Shown here piece by piece: positions 43,187 through 52,373 of a stretch of DNA of 64,000 nucleotides. This DNA is from CAXQUZ01 sp942491145. Its GTDB lineage: Bacteria; Myxococcota_A; UBA796; UBA2385. Below the pieces are notes generated by a model that worked only from the letters and a program-made list of their open reading frames with translations, made no database searches and was not told the DNA's origin. Position numbers and translations under genes: made by a program. Location of the stretch: assembly GCA_942491145.1 (NCBI GenBank), contig CALOBC010000061.1:62001-126000 (forward strand), read 5' to 3'. Position 1 is the stretch's first letter. Each line of letters opens with the position of its first letter.

Positions 43187-44638
43187 CTATCGACGCCGCC
43201 CAGCACCGCCGGACTCTCCCGATGTCACCTCGCCCAGCCACCGGCTGCCCGACGGGTGCCCTGCCGCCTGGTCTTCTCGCAGCGCGGCCACACAGCGCCC
43301 CCGCAGCCGCCCCGACTCCCGACGGCCGCTGTCGACCGAGGCCATCAGCCGCTCAATGTGGCTCTGGCGGGCGTGCACCTGGGGCCGCCAGGGGGCATTC
43401 CACGCCAGCCCCCAGCCAGTGGGCACCAGCACCATGCCCAGGCCCAACACCAAGACCGAAAATACCTTATTGGAGGATGTTCTGGACGACACCAGCCCGC
43501 AAGCGACCACCACCGCGAGGGCCGGTCCAGCCCCCACCAGCAAGCGCGGCTCTGCCAGGTCGGAGGCCAGCGCCAGTCCCCAGAGCACCAGCCCCGGCCC
43601 ACACGTCACCCCCATCGCCACCCGCACACGACCCCGAGCGCGCACCGCACCGAGCAGCCCCACCCCACATGCCACGATCAGCCACGTCCACATGGGCGCC
43701 GAAGGCAGCACGTGGGGATCCAGGGCGATGCGGTGGCCGGCCTCTCCGCGGGGCATGCGCAGGAGCGCCCACACCGACCCGGGCAGGTCCATCAGGGCGC
43801 TCCGCCCCCAGACCAAGCCCCGTGACATCCACGCCTCCGGGGGCCGAGCCCCGCCATCAAAGGCCACCACGTTGGCCGCCTGCCAGACCTGAACCTCCAG
43901 CGGAAGAGCATTGTGGGGGTATGCCACCCGCCCCAGGATCCAGCCGAGGCCGAACAATGGCACCAGCGACAGGCGCCGCCAGCGGGACGTCGAAGCCGCC
44001 AGACCGGCCGCCAGTGGTGCGGTCCAGAAGAACCCCCGCAAGTCCACCAGCACCGGCACCCACACCATCACCGCTGCGACCCAGAACCAGCGGGACCGGG
44101 GGCGCACCATCGCCGCCCCGACCGCGGCGGCGGCCAGTGCGCCGGATGCCGCGAGCGCACCGTAGAAAGACACTTGGCGGGGCAACAACAAGGTGGGCCC
44201 CAGCGCCAGCAACACCCCCAGCGCAGCGGCGCCAGCGACCCGCCCCCCCAACATGGACGCCCACAGCGCCGTGGCGAGCGCCATCAGAAAGGTCCCGAGC
44301 ACGGACAGCAGCAACAATCCGTCCACGATGCCCAACCAACGGGCGGCTAGGCCGGCCCCCAATCCCGCGAGCCGGGACCGCTTCACCGGCCAGCCGGCCC
44401 CCTCCACCCAAGCCGCACCGTCGCGCATCACCGCGGTGCCCGCGCAGTACTCATCAAAGTCCGCTGTGGTCAGGAGCCCGTCCGACAAGCCTGCCGCCCC
44501 CGGTGGCCCCAACCCCGCGAGTGCAACCGCTGCTGCGCCGCCCACGAGCCAAAACGCGTGGCGTTGCCACTTGTGTGACGACCGTGGGACGATCCAGATC
44601 AGGACCGCGAGAAGGGCCAATGGCAGCAGGATCAGCAC
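43187..44638 (-). CDS. Polytopic membrane protein, GT-C-like
   Basis: A 483-residue protein with about ten hydrophobic segments, a first external loop with an acidic motif (TADFDEYCAGTAV) and basic cytoplasmic ends (MVRPRSRW; RARGRVRVAM). The layout, with acidic residues in the first loop, is reminiscent of GT-C-fold mannosyl/arabinosyl transferases, but there is no signature strong enough to name it. It resembles the two polytopic proteins at 25478-28872 in organisation. The start is a GTG; the stop lies 155 bases upstream of the repeat protein gene on the same strand. Confidence 0.6.
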   Translation of the reverse strand: MLILLPLALLAVLIWIVPRSSHKWQRHAFWLVGGAAAVALAGLGPPGAAGLSDGLLTTADFDEYCAGTAVMRDGAAWVEGAGWPVKRSRLAGLGAGLAARWLGIVDGLLLLSVLGTFLMALATALWASMLGGRVAGAAALGVLLALGPTLLLPRQVSFYGALAASGALAAAAVGAAMVRPRSRWFWVAAVMVWVPVLVDLRGFFWTAPLAAGLAASTSRWRRLSLVPLFGLGWILGRVAYPHNALPLEVQVWQAANVVAFDGGARPPEAWMSRGLVWGRSALMDLPGSVWALLRMPRGEAGHRIALDPHVLPSAPMWTWLIVACGVGLLGAVRARGRVRVAMGVTCGPGLVLWGLALASDLAEPRLLVGAGPALAVVVACGLVSSRTSSNKVFSVLVLGLGMVLVPTGWGLAWNAPWRPQVHARQSHIERLMASVDSGRRESGRLRGRCVAALREDQAAGHPSGSRWLGEVTSGESGGAGRRR

Positions 44639-44924
44639 CGGTCAGTCTCCGCCGCAGTCGATCCGGGTGTTTCGGACACCTTTCGTCCGAGTCTCTGGCA
44701 CTCTCCCCGCCTTGCCGCCGTGGTACTAACCGTTGCGCCACCGCGCTTGAGCACAGAAAGTTGACGGCCCCCCCTCGACGGGCAACCGACTTCACCCATT
44801 GGCACCGGCATCGACCCAGTTGACGAACTTCGTCCTGCGACTCCCCGGATCCCCTGCCATACCCCCCACAACGCTGGGGAGTGGTGCATCGTCGTGCCAC
44901 GCCGGCGCTTCACACCACCCGTGG

Positions 44925-45797
44925 ATGTCCATCACTGCGCCATTCCGGTGGTTTCTGCGCATCGTTGTTTGGTCGAGCGTCTGGGCGGCTGGGGCCATCG
45001 CGAGCCTGTGCCTCTTCGCCCAGCACGCCCTCGGGCTGGAGTCCGATCTGCGGGCGCCGGCGATCATCTTCCTGTCGGCCCTGTTCATCTACAATCTCGA
45101 CCACATCGTCGACTCCAAAGTGCAGCAGATCGACGATGAGGAAGCCCAGTCCTACTTTCGCCATCCGGCGCTGCTGCTGCTCACTGTGGTCAGCGGCCTG
45201 GCCACCCTGACGGCCTTGGTCTTCGCCCCGCCCGAAGCCCGATGGGTCTTTGTCGGCTACGCCACCATCGGCGTCCTCTACGGACTTCCCCTGGTGCCGA
45301 GCTTCGGCCCTGGCCCCCGACGCTGGTGGCGGCTGAAGGACCTGCCCATGTCCAAGGGCTTGCTGGTGGGCACTGCGATCAGCTTCGGAACCGTCGGCAC
45401 AGCAGTCGCATGCGCCGGGCAGCTCCCCAGTGCGAACGCGTTGTTCGTGGCGACGTTCATCTTTGTGTTTGTGTCCAGCAACACTCATGTCTCCGACATC
45501 CCTGACTTGGCCTCCGACAAAGCGTCCGGCGTCCAGACGCTGCCCGCCACGCTGGGCATCCGCTCCACCCAGCTCACCCTGGTGAGCGCGAACCTCGTGC
45601 TGATGGCCCTGATGATGATGGGATGGGGCGCCGACGCGACACCTCTCCAAGCAGAGATGGTTCTTGGCCTCGCCATCTCGGTACTGTACATTCTCACTGT
45701 CGATACAGAGACCCCACGCGAGGTGTTCGGCGTGTTTGTAGACGGTGCTCTGTTCTTGCCCGCACTCCTGGTGGCCGCCCGAGATGTCCTTCCCTGA
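44925..45797 (+). CDS. UbiA-family prenyltransferase
   Basis: A 290-residue membrane protein with about eight helices. The two Asp-rich prenyl-diphosphate motifs are visible: YNLDHIVDSK (about 56-65) and SDIPDLASDKASGVQTLP (about 180-197). UbiA enzymes join an isoprenoid chain to an aromatic or sugar-like acceptor in the inner membrane, for quinone, haem or pigment pathways; the acceptor cannot be read. ATG 44925 was chosen because the 42 codons upstream in the frame are not protein-like. The end overlaps the histidine kinase start by 14 bases. Confidence 0.85.
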   Translation: MSITAPFRWFLRIVVWSSVWAAGAIASLCLFAQHALGLESDLRAPAIIFLSALFIYNLDHIVDSKVQQIDDEEAQSYFRHPALLLLTVVSGLATLTALVFAPPEARWVFVGYATIGVLYGLPLVPSFGPGPRRWWRLKDLPMSKGLLVGTAISFGTVGTAVACAGQLPSANALFVATFIFVFVSSNTHVSDIPDLASDKASGVQTLPATLGIRSTQLTLVSANLVLMALMMMGWGADATPLQAEMVLGLAISVLYILTVDTETPREVFGVFVDGALFLPALLVAARDVLP

Positions 45798-47340
45798 TCC
45801 CAGCTCGACACCCCGCCCACTGGCAGAGCCGGCCCGCACCCTCTTGGCCCCCACCGACCCCTTCGCAACCGACGTCGGCGCTGAAGACAGCGTGGCCCGC
45901 CAACGGGCGGTTGAGTTCCTCCGGGCCCAGTCCGCCATTCTGTTTGTGGCGCTTATCGGGGTGGTGGGCACGAACCTGACGGGCATGCTGGGCAGTGTGC
46001 TGGCGGTCCAGTCCGTGAGCTTCACTGCGGTCATCGGCATGGCTACCGCCATCGCGTGGTGGTTGCTGAGCATGCGCCTGATGCGGCCCAACCACGTGAT
46101 CCTGGGCTTGCTCTACGCCGACTCGTTGCTGGGCTACTTGGCGTTCTACCTGGGCGGTGAGTTCGAGACTCCAGCGACCGCCATCTGCCTGTTGTGTGTG
46201 GTGATGGTTCCGCTGTACGGCGGGCGCGGACATGCGCTGTTGATGGGGGTGACCCAGTGGCTCACCTACTCCGGCCTGCTCGCGATTCGCCAGATGGGCT
46301 GGATGACCGACGTGCTGCCGTATGGCTACATGGTCCCCGAAGAAGCAGCGACGAGCCCGGCGTTTGTGCTCGACTCCTTCACGGCCTTCACCATCGCTTG
46401 CTTCGGCATGACCTTCGTGGCCGGCCGGGCGTCCATCGACATTGTGAACAGCCGCGCCCAGCTCAAGGCCGAAGTGCGCACGAAGACCCAAGCCCTGCGG
46501 GAGCGCACTAGGGAGCTGGAGCACGCGCGGGTGGCGCTCGAGGGAGCAAACTCCGATCTGGAGAGCACAAACCGCAACTTGGCGCTCTCGAACAGCCGGC
46601 TGGAGCAGTTCAACGCTGCGGTCAGCCACGATCTGCGCACCCCGCTGCAGTACATGGTGTCCCGAGCGGAGCTGCTCGCGCTCACCGGCAAGAGCAACCC
46701 GGACCGCATTCAACCGATGGCGGACGCCATCGTCGAGAGTGCCGAACGAATGGCGCTTCAGCTCGATGAATTGCTCAAGCTCTCCCAAGTGGGTGACCGG
46801 CTGCCGGCGTTGGAGCCGGTGCCCATCAGCCGCGTCGTCAGCCTCGCTGGCCAGGACCTGTCCACCGAGCTGCGGGCACGCCGGGCCTCGCTGGAGCTCA
46901 TCAACCCGCTGCCCATCGCCATGGGCAATGCGGCCCTGCTCCAAGAGATGTTCCAGAACCTGTTCCAGAACGGGCTCAAGTTTGGGCGCCAGCCCGGTCC
47001 CCGGCTTCGGGTGTGTACCGCCGACGCCCCTGCGGGGTGGGTGGCCATCAGCGTAGAGGACGATGGCGAGGGCGTTCCGGACCAGGACCGGGATCGGGTG
47101 TTCCGGCTCTTCCAGCGTGGGCGCAACGAACACACGGCCGAAGGACTGGGGGCTGGCCTCGCCATTGTGCGCCGCATCGTCGAAGTGCACGGCGGCACCA
47201 TTCGCATCGAGCGCAGCCCGTCGCTGGGGGGCGCCCGGTTTGTGGTGGAGCTGCGGGCATCCACCGATGCAGATGCCGCAGCCGCCGAAGCCCACAGCGC
47301 CCAAGCACCGTCAGGCCCCGGACCCATCGCCATCGCTTGA
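45784..47340 (+). CDS. Membrane sensor histidine kinase
   Basis: A 518-residue protein with about six transmembrane helices (about 50-215), a coiled coil (about 220-275) rich in Glu/Arg/Leu, then HisKA and HATPase domains. The phospho-acceptor His is His282 in AAVSHDLRTP; the N box is NLFQNGLKF, G1 is DDGEGVP and G2 is GLGAGLAI. No periplasmic sensor domain is evident, so the signal is probably sensed in the membrane. The gene begins within the UbiA gene, which hints that it monitors a membrane or isoprenoid state. There is no partner regulator next to it. An Ala-rich tail ends the protein; the stop overlaps the convergent MscS gene by 30 bases. Confidence 0.92.
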   Translation: MSFPDPSSTPRPLAEPARTLLAPTDPFATDVGAEDSVARQRAVEFLRAQSAILFVALIGVVGTNLTGMLGSVLAVQSVSFTAVIGMATAIAWWLLSMRLMRPNHVILGLLYADSLLGYLAFYLGGEFETPATAICLLCVVMVPLYGGRGHALLMGVTQWLTYSGLLAIRQMGWMTDVLPYGYMVPEEAATSPAFVLDSFTAFTIACFGMTFVAGRASIDIVNSRAQLKAEVRTKTQALRERTRELEHARVALEGANSDLESTNRNLALSNSRLEQFNAAVSHDLRTPLQYMVSRAELLALTGKSNPDRIQPMADAIVESAERMALQLDELLKLSQVGDRLPALEPVPISRVVSLAGQDLSTELRARRASLELINPLPIAMGNAALLQEMFQNLFQNGLKFGRQPGPRLRVCTADAPAGWVAISVEDDGEGVPDQDRDRVFRLFQRGRNEHTAEGLGAGLAIVRRIVEVHGGTIRIERSPSLGGARFVVELRASTDADAAAAEAHSAQAPSGPGPIAIA

Positions 47341-48417
47341 GCCCCGATCGACCATGTGCAAGTACACGTCTTGTTTGGTGTAGGGAATCTCGATGCTGTG
47401 CTCGCCCAGGGCTTCGTAGATGGCCACCAGCGCCCGATCGCGTACGTCCTCCCGGCCGGCGGGGTCGTCCACCCAGATGAGCACCATGTAGTCGACCGAC
47501 GATGCACCAAAGCCCACCAACCGGGCACGGGGCGTGTCGGGCGCGTCGGTCACCACACCGGGCACATCCTTCACCGCTGCGACGAGAACCCGCTTGACCT
47601 GGGCAACATGGGTGCCGTACGCCACACCCACTGGCAAGTCCAGCCGTTGTCGTGGGTTGGGTCCACCAGACTCATTGACAATCATCGCCGTCGACATCTT
47701 GGAGTTGGGCACCACGATCTCGACTTGGCGAACCGTGAGCATTCGTGTGCTGCGAATGCCGATGCGGACGACCTTCCCGCGACTTCCATCGTCGAGCGTG
47801 AGGAAGTCGCCGATCTTGAACGGCGAGTCGGCAATGATCATGACGCCCGCAAACAGATCCGACAGAGACTGCTGGGCCGCAAAGCCAATGGCGAGCCCCA
47901 CAATGCCCAGAGACGCCAGCACGGCGGTGGGATCGATGCCCCAGGCACCCAGCAGCGCGTAGCCAAGCACCGCGTAGCTGATGATCTGAAACGCAAAGTA
48001 GAAGACCGGCAAGGTCTGGGGTCGAACGAAGCGCCCCACCCCGTCATTGGCGTAGGCCGCCCGCTGAAGCACGTACGAGCCGATGGTGAGCACCGCCCGG
48101 CCCCACAAGGCGATGAGCACCGTGGAGATCACCGCCTGCAGCACGCTCACGGTGGTCGCGGAGCGCACCCCGACCTCGATCGCCTGGGAGGCGCCGAGCA
48201 GCAGCCAGGTGACGGCCACCGGCATGCGCAAGGCCGAGAGCAGCAAGTCGTCCAGCGACGAGCTCGACCGCGCCGTCAGCTTTGTCAGCACCTTCGAGGC
48301 CAGCAGGGTCGTGGCGATGGCCCCCACGACACCACCGGACATCCAGCTGATGGCCTCCATCGCGCCTTCGGGCATGGCTTCCGCTACCACTGCCAACCAA
48401 TCCCAGCGGCTGTCCAT
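47311..48417 (-). CDS. MscS-family mechanosensitive channel
   Basis: A 368-residue protein with four to five N-terminal helices. The pore-lining TM3 is in ASLGIVGLAIGFAAQQSLSDLFAGVMIIADSPFKIGD, with the Gly/Ala packing and Phe-Lys-Ile-Gly-Asp motif of MscS. The cytoplasmic beta/alpha-beta domain follows (GKVVRIGIRSTRMLTVRQVEIVVPNSKM). Role: tension-gated ion release protecting against osmotic downshock; small-conductance MscS or YnaI-type. The C-terminus is soluble and charged. Confidence 0.92.
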   Translation of the reverse strand: MDSRWDWLAVVAEAMPEGAMEAISWMSGGVVGAIATTLLASKVLTKLTARSSSSLDDLLLSALRMPVAVTWLLLGASQAIEVGVRSATTVSVLQAVISTVLIALWGRAVLTIGSYVLQRAAYANDGVGRFVRPQTLPVFYFAFQIISYAVLGYALLGAWGIDPTAVLASLGIVGLAIGFAAQQSLSDLFAGVMIIADSPFKIGDFLTLDDGSRGKVVRIGIRSTRMLTVRQVEIVVPNSKMSTAMIVNESGGPNPRQRLDLPVGVAYGTHVAQVKRVLVAAVKDVPGVVTDAPDTPRARLVGFGASSVDYMVLIWVDDPAGREDVRDRALVAIYEALGEHSIEIPYTKQDVYLHMVDRGSSDGDGSGA

Positions 48418-48661
48418 GAGCAGTTGATCCTCTCGGCACCGTGCCCGGCCCCAAGCGCGGGGCGAGCTTCGCCCTCAGCGATATCCGGCATCCGCGGGAT
48501 CTCGTCATCCACGATGATAGGCCGTCCTCCCCAGACGGCCGAGATCGGGCCAGAGCGCCGCGTTGTGGGGCCCACGGTTTTTCTTTGAGCCGGCGGCCCG
48601 ACGGACTATCCCCTGGGTGCTTGCCGCACCGCCACCCCCACCGCCGGCCCTTGGACCCTCC

Positions 48662-49675
48662 ATGCACCCCACTCCTGCACTCCTGGCGGCCACCCTCGGC
48701 GGCGCTCTGGCTGGTCCACCGCCCGCTGACGCCGTCATGCCGGTCATCATCAACGGCGAGGTCGAGAACGGGCTGTCCGCGGTGATCTCGATTGGCACCG
48801 ACGCGCTGGGCGACCCCATCAGCTTCTGCACAGCCAGCGTCATCGCACCCCGCGTGGTCCTCACGGCCGCCCACTGCACCGAATTCATCCCGGTCGAGCT
48901 GCTCACCATCGCGGGCCGGGCGTTCTTTGGCACCGACATCAACGCGCCCACGCACACCCTCAACTTTGAGGCGGTCTACCTGCATCCTGCGTATGTGGAG
49001 CTGGCCAATGGCGGTGAGCAGCTTCCCGAGTATGACCTCAGCGTGCTGATTCTCGCGGAGGACGCACCGGTCCAGCCGATGTGGTGGCGCACTGAAGCCG
49101 TGACCGATGCCGACGTGGGATCCCCGCTGTTGAGCGTGGGATTCGGCCTCGATGAGCGCAACCGAAGCGGGGTGAAGCGCTCGGCACCGCTCCAGCTCGA
49201 CGGGTACGACGAGCAGTTTGTCATCGTGCGAAACGCCAGCAACGCGGCGGGCGCCAACATCTGCTCCGGCGACTCCGGCGGCCCCCAGCTCATCTGGGAC
49301 GAGCAAGTGGACGACTGGCGGCAGCTTGCGGTGCACTCGTGGGGCGACACCGACTGCGCCCGACGATCCGGCAGCACACGCACTGACATTGCTGCGGACT
49401 GGGTGCGAGGGATCGTGCAAGCCACCCACGGAACGGCCGACCAATGCATGCTCTTGGGCTACCACACCAATGGTCTGTGCGACGACTTCTGTGGTGAGGT
49501 GGGGATGGCCGATCCCGAGTGTGCGACGGCAGACACCGGTGGGCCGCCGGTGCAAGACGCCGAGCTGAAGACCACGTGCAGCAGCGTCTCCAGCGCCACG
49601 GGCCTCGCGGTGCTACTCATGCCCCTGATGGGCGCTGCTCTGCGCCGGGAGTCCCCCAATGTCGACCGAACCTGA
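48662..49675 (+). CDS. Secreted S1 serine protease with MYXO-CTERM-like tail
   Basis: A 337-residue chymotrypsin-fold protease with signal peptide. The triad is His71 (TAAHC), Asp125 (EYDLSVL) and Ser205 (GDSGGP); the ends of the domain are IINGEVENG and GSTRTDIAADWVRGI. The S1-pocket position six residues before the Ser is Asn, not the Asp of trypsin, so Arg/Lys specificity is unlikely. A short Cys-rich segment, then Cys, a hydrophobic helix (GLAVLLMPLMGAAL) and Arg-Arg make a MYXO-CTERM-like end, predicting surface anchoring or sorting. ATG 48662 places the signal peptide properly. The last 17 bases overlap the alpha/beta hydrolase gene. Confidence 0.88.
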   Translation: MHPTPALLAATLGGALAGPPPADAVMPVIINGEVENGLSAVISIGTDALGDPISFCTASVIAPRVVLTAAHCTEFIPVELLTIAGRAFFGTDINAPTHTLNFEAVYLHPAYVELANGGEQLPEYDLSVLILAEDAPVQPMWWRTEAVTDADVGSPLLSVGFGLDERNRSGVKRSAPLQLDGYDEQFVIVRNASNAAGANICSGDSGGPQLIWDEQVDDWRQLAVHSWGDTDCARRSGSTRTDIAADWVRGIVQATHGTADQCMLLGYHTNGLCDDFCGEVGMADPECATADTGGPPVQDAELKTTCSSVSSATGLAVLLMPLMGAALRRESPNVDRT

Positions 49676-50582
49676 CGTGTCCCCGGGCAGCACCGCGCCC
49701 AGCAATGGGCTGAGCCTGAACTACGAAGTGGGGGGCGAAGGTCCGCCGGTGGTGATGATCATGGGCATCGGCTCCCAGCGGATCCACTGGCCCAAGCGCT
49801 TCCTCCAGACGGTGCAGGGTCGCGGGCTTCGGACCATCACCTACGACAACCGCGATGTGGGCCGGTCGTCGTGGCTGACTGGCCAGCGCGCCCCCAACCC
49901 ATTGACCATGCTGTCTCGGGCCATGGCGGGGCTGACGACGGACGCGCCCTACTCCCTCGCCGACATGGCGGACGATCTGGTGGGCCTGCTGGACCACTTG
50001 AACATCGAACAGGCCCATGTGGCGGGGATCTCGATGGGGGGCATGATCGCCCAGACCTTCGCGCTTCGGCATCCCCAGCGGCTGCGCAGCCTGGTCTCGA
50101 TGCACTCCACCACCGGCGCACGCATGGTGAGCATTGGCCAGCCTGCCGCCTACAAGGCCCTGCTGAGCGCGGGCCCCAAGAGTCGGGAAGAAGCGGTGGA
50201 GCGCCATGTGCAGGTGGCCAAGGTCATCGGCAGCAAGGGCTTTGCCATCGACTGGAAGGGCATCCGCCGGCGGGCCGGCCAGTCCTACGACGTCGGCCTC
50301 AACCCGGCCGGCTTCATGCGCCAGTGGGCGGCCATCATGCACTCCGGTGACCGCACCGCCCAGCTCGCCCAGATCCAAGTCCCGACCCAAGTCATCCACG
50401 GCACAGTGGACCCGCTCATCCCGGCCCGTGCGGGCCAGGCCACCGCTGCGGCCATCCCGGACGCCGAGATCGACCTCATCGCGGGGATGGGCCACGATCT
50501 GCCCCCCGGGGTCTATGATCGCATCGCCGACGGCATCGCGCGCACGGTGGCGCGAGGGGAAGACCGGACCGCCACGCGCTGA
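49659..50582 (+). CDS. Alpha/beta hydrolase
   Basis: A 307-residue cytoplasmic hydrolase of the alpha/beta fold. The oxyanion-hole loop is VVMIMGIGSQ, the nucleophile elbow GISMGGMIA, the acid in HGTVDPLIP and the His in AGMGHDLPP, so the triad is complete. YDNRDVGRSS is typical of the epoxide-hydrolase/aclacinomycin-methylesterase-like branch. Substrate unknown. A GGGAG precedes the ATG; the gene starts within the protease gene, and DUF2835 follows. Confidence 0.88.
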   Translation: MSTEPDVSPGSTAPSNGLSLNYEVGGEGPPVVMIMGIGSQRIHWPKRFLQTVQGRGLRTITYDNRDVGRSSWLTGQRAPNPLTMLSRAMAGLTTDAPYSLADMADDLVGLLDHLNIEQAHVAGISMGGMIAQTFALRHPQRLRSLVSMHSTTGARMVSIGQPAAYKALLSAGPKSREEAVERHVQVAKVIGSKGFAIDWKGIRRRAGQSYDVGLNPAGFMRQWAAIMHSGDRTAQLAQIQVPTQVIHGTVDPLIPARAGQATAAAIPDAEIDLIAGMGHDLPPGVYDRIADGIARTVARGEDRTATR

Positions 50583-50598
50583 GCCCCAGGAGGGCCCG

Positions 50599-50832
50599 AT
50601 GCCCAGCCTGAGAATTCGCCTGAGTGTTGAACCTGACGATTATCTGCCCTACTACTGCGGCACCATCAAGTGGGTGGTGGCGGTGGCGGAGGACGGGCGA
50701 CGTGTGCGCTTTCCGGCGAGTGCGCTGCAAGCCCACCTTCGTCCGGACGGCATCCACGGTCGGTTCGAGCTGCGCTTCGACGCCGACAGCCGCTTCGTCG
50801 CGTTGCACCGAGTGCAAGGACGGGGGGCCTGA
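50599..50832 (+). CDS. DUF2835 family small protein
   Basis: A 77-residue protein with the DUF2835 signature: YLPYYCGTIKWVVAVAEDGRRVRFPASALQAHLRPDGIHGRFELRFD. Family function unknown; members are small cytoplasmic proteins. AGGAGG five bases before ATG 50599 makes the start certain. It follows the hydrolase stop by 16 bases, so it is probably in the same transcript. Confidence 0.85.
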   Translation: MPSLRIRLSVEPDDYLPYYCGTIKWVVAVAEDGRRVRFPASALQAHLRPDGIHGRFELRFDADSRFVALHRVQGRGA

Positions 50833-51080
50833 GCCGACAAGTGGAGGGGCGAGGGTCGAACGGCGCGGGCTCCTAGGGCCGAGGGGCCACCGAGCGAAAA
50901 GTATTCGTACACCCGGGAGGCACCTGCGCCGTTCAACCCACAGCGCCGCCCCACCGACGGACAATGCCGGGGGCCATTCACCCCAGGTGCCCGCTGTGGC
51001 AAGCTTGGGCTTCGATTCTGTCCCGACGATTCCGATGGGGGAGACAGGGCCTGCTGCCCCCCCGTTCCAAGGCCCGCCCA

Positions 51081-51536
51081 ATGCACCGTATCATCCTAAT
51101 TTTGCTTCCAGTTGCGTTGAGCTTGGGCGCCTGCCACGAAGAGATCACGCCAGAGACGCTGGCAGCGGCCGAAGCCGCCAAGGTCGCCGAAGCAGAGTCC
51201 ATCGCCGAGGCCGAGTCCGAAAAGGCCCGAAAAGAGGCCGAAAAAAAGGCGAAGGGGCCCATTCACCGGTCCTATGAGCACCCGAACGCACCGTACTCGA
51301 ACCAAGAAAAGGACGACCTGGCCAACATCTGCGAGGTGCTGGTGGACTGCCGCAAGACCCGCTGCAAGCAGGTCGCGAAGGCGAAGGCCAGCTCTGACTA
51401 TGGGAAGCTCCTGGCCGATTACGCCCACGGCAACACACCGAGTCGGGTCTCGCGGCGAATCGCCGAGATGGTCAAAGCGGACAACCTCCAGTCGGTTTCT
51501 CCTGCGTGCCGGCAGCTGGTGGCCATGGCGCTGTAG
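51081..51536 (+). CDS. Small lipoprotein with charged helix and Cys-containing C-terminal domain
   Basis: A 151-residue lipoprotein (lipobox ALSLGAC, Cys18). Residues about 25-60 are an Ala/Glu/Lys helix of possible coiled-coil type (AEAAKVAEAESIAEAESEKARKEAEKK). The C-terminal 85 residues contain four Cys (CEVLVDCRKTRCKQ, and CRQ near the end), suggesting two disulphides in a small periplasmic domain. I do not recognise the family. The 248 bases before it (50833-51080) hold no gene that I can support. TatD follows 20 bases later. Confidence 0.72.
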   Translation: MHRIILILLPVALSLGACHEEITPETLAAAEAAKVAEAESIAEAESEKARKEAEKKAKGPIHRSYEHPNAPYSNQEKDDLANICEVLVDCRKTRCKQVAKAKASSDYGKLLADYAHGNTPSRVSRRIAEMVKADNLQSVSPACRQLVAMAL

Positions 51537-51556
51537 GTCACCACACCCGGGGCCCC

Positions 51557-52333
51557 ATGTTTGATGCCCACTGCCACCTCGACATGCTCGATGACCCATC
51601 TGAAGCGGCCGCCCACGCCCGCCGTGCAGGGGTCGTCGGCATCCTGATCCCCGGGGTGCTTCCGGAGGGCTGGGCGAAGGCACAGGCGCTTGCCGCAACC
51701 ACGCCGGGCGTCTGGTGGGCCCCGGGGCTCCACCCCTGCTGGCTTGGCCCCGCGCCCACCGACGCGGACGATCTGAGCAAGCTTGAGGCCGCTGCACGGT
51801 CCGGTGCAGTCGCCATCGGGGAGACCGGCCTGGATGGACGGACCGCCGTGGCGGCGACCATGGTGCACCAACAACGGATGCTGCGCGCCCACCTCGCCCT
51901 CGCCCGAGATCTGGACCTACCGGCCATTCTTCACGTCGTGCGCGCCCATGAGGCGGCGCTTCGCGTCTGCCGGGAGGACGGACTTCCTGCGGCGGGCGCG
52001 ATGGTGCACGGGTTCACCGGCAGCGCCGAGCTTGCGGTCCGCTGGGCCCACCTCGGCTGCCACCTGAGCATCGGCGGGCCTGCGACATGGTCCCCCTCGA
52101 AGAAGCGCATCGCTGGGATTCGTGCCATTCCGGCGCACCGATTGTTGGTGGAGACCGACGCCCCGGACCAAGCCCCCGACCCGTGGCGCCGCGATGGGGA
52201 GCCCGGTGCACCGGCCATGCTGCCCGCCATCATCCGCGCGGTCGCTGCCCTCCGGGGGGTGTGCGAGTCCGCCGTGGCCGTCCAGACCGCAGACAATGCG
52301 GCGAACCTGCTGCGGGTGGGCCAGACAGGATAG
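51557..52333 (+). CDS. TatD-family metal-dependent hydrolase
   Basis: A 258-residue TIM-barrel hydrolase. Metal ligands: FDAHCHLD (His5, His7), the Glu in AIGETGLDG, a His in AILHVVRAHEAAL, a His in MVHGFTGSAE and the Asp in VETDAPDQAP. Family members are 3'-5' DNA exonucleases or D-aminoacyl-tRNA-deacylase-like enzymes. The ATG at 51557 begins directly with MFDAHCHLD, as is usual. TcdA follows by 40 bases on the same strand. Confidence 0.92.
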   Translation: MFDAHCHLDMLDDPSEAAAHARRAGVVGILIPGVLPEGWAKAQALAATTPGVWWAPGLHPCWLGPAPTDADDLSKLEAAARSGAVAIGETGLDGRTAVAATMVHQQRMLRAHLALARDLDLPAILHVVRAHEAALRVCREDGLPAAGAMVHGFTGSAELAVRWAHLGCHLSIGGPATWSPSKKRIAGIRAIPAHRLLVETDAPDQAPDPWRRDGEPGAPAMLPAIIRAVAALRGVCESAVAVQTADNAANLLRVGQTG

Positions 52334-52373
52334 CCGGACCGTCCTTGTTCCCTGTGCAAGCCTGGAAGCGCCC

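Noticed and set aside
44639..44924. Promoters from TTGACG hexamers in the gap before the UbiA gene.
   Set aside because: No -10-like hexamer lies at 16-19 bases from either TTGACG.
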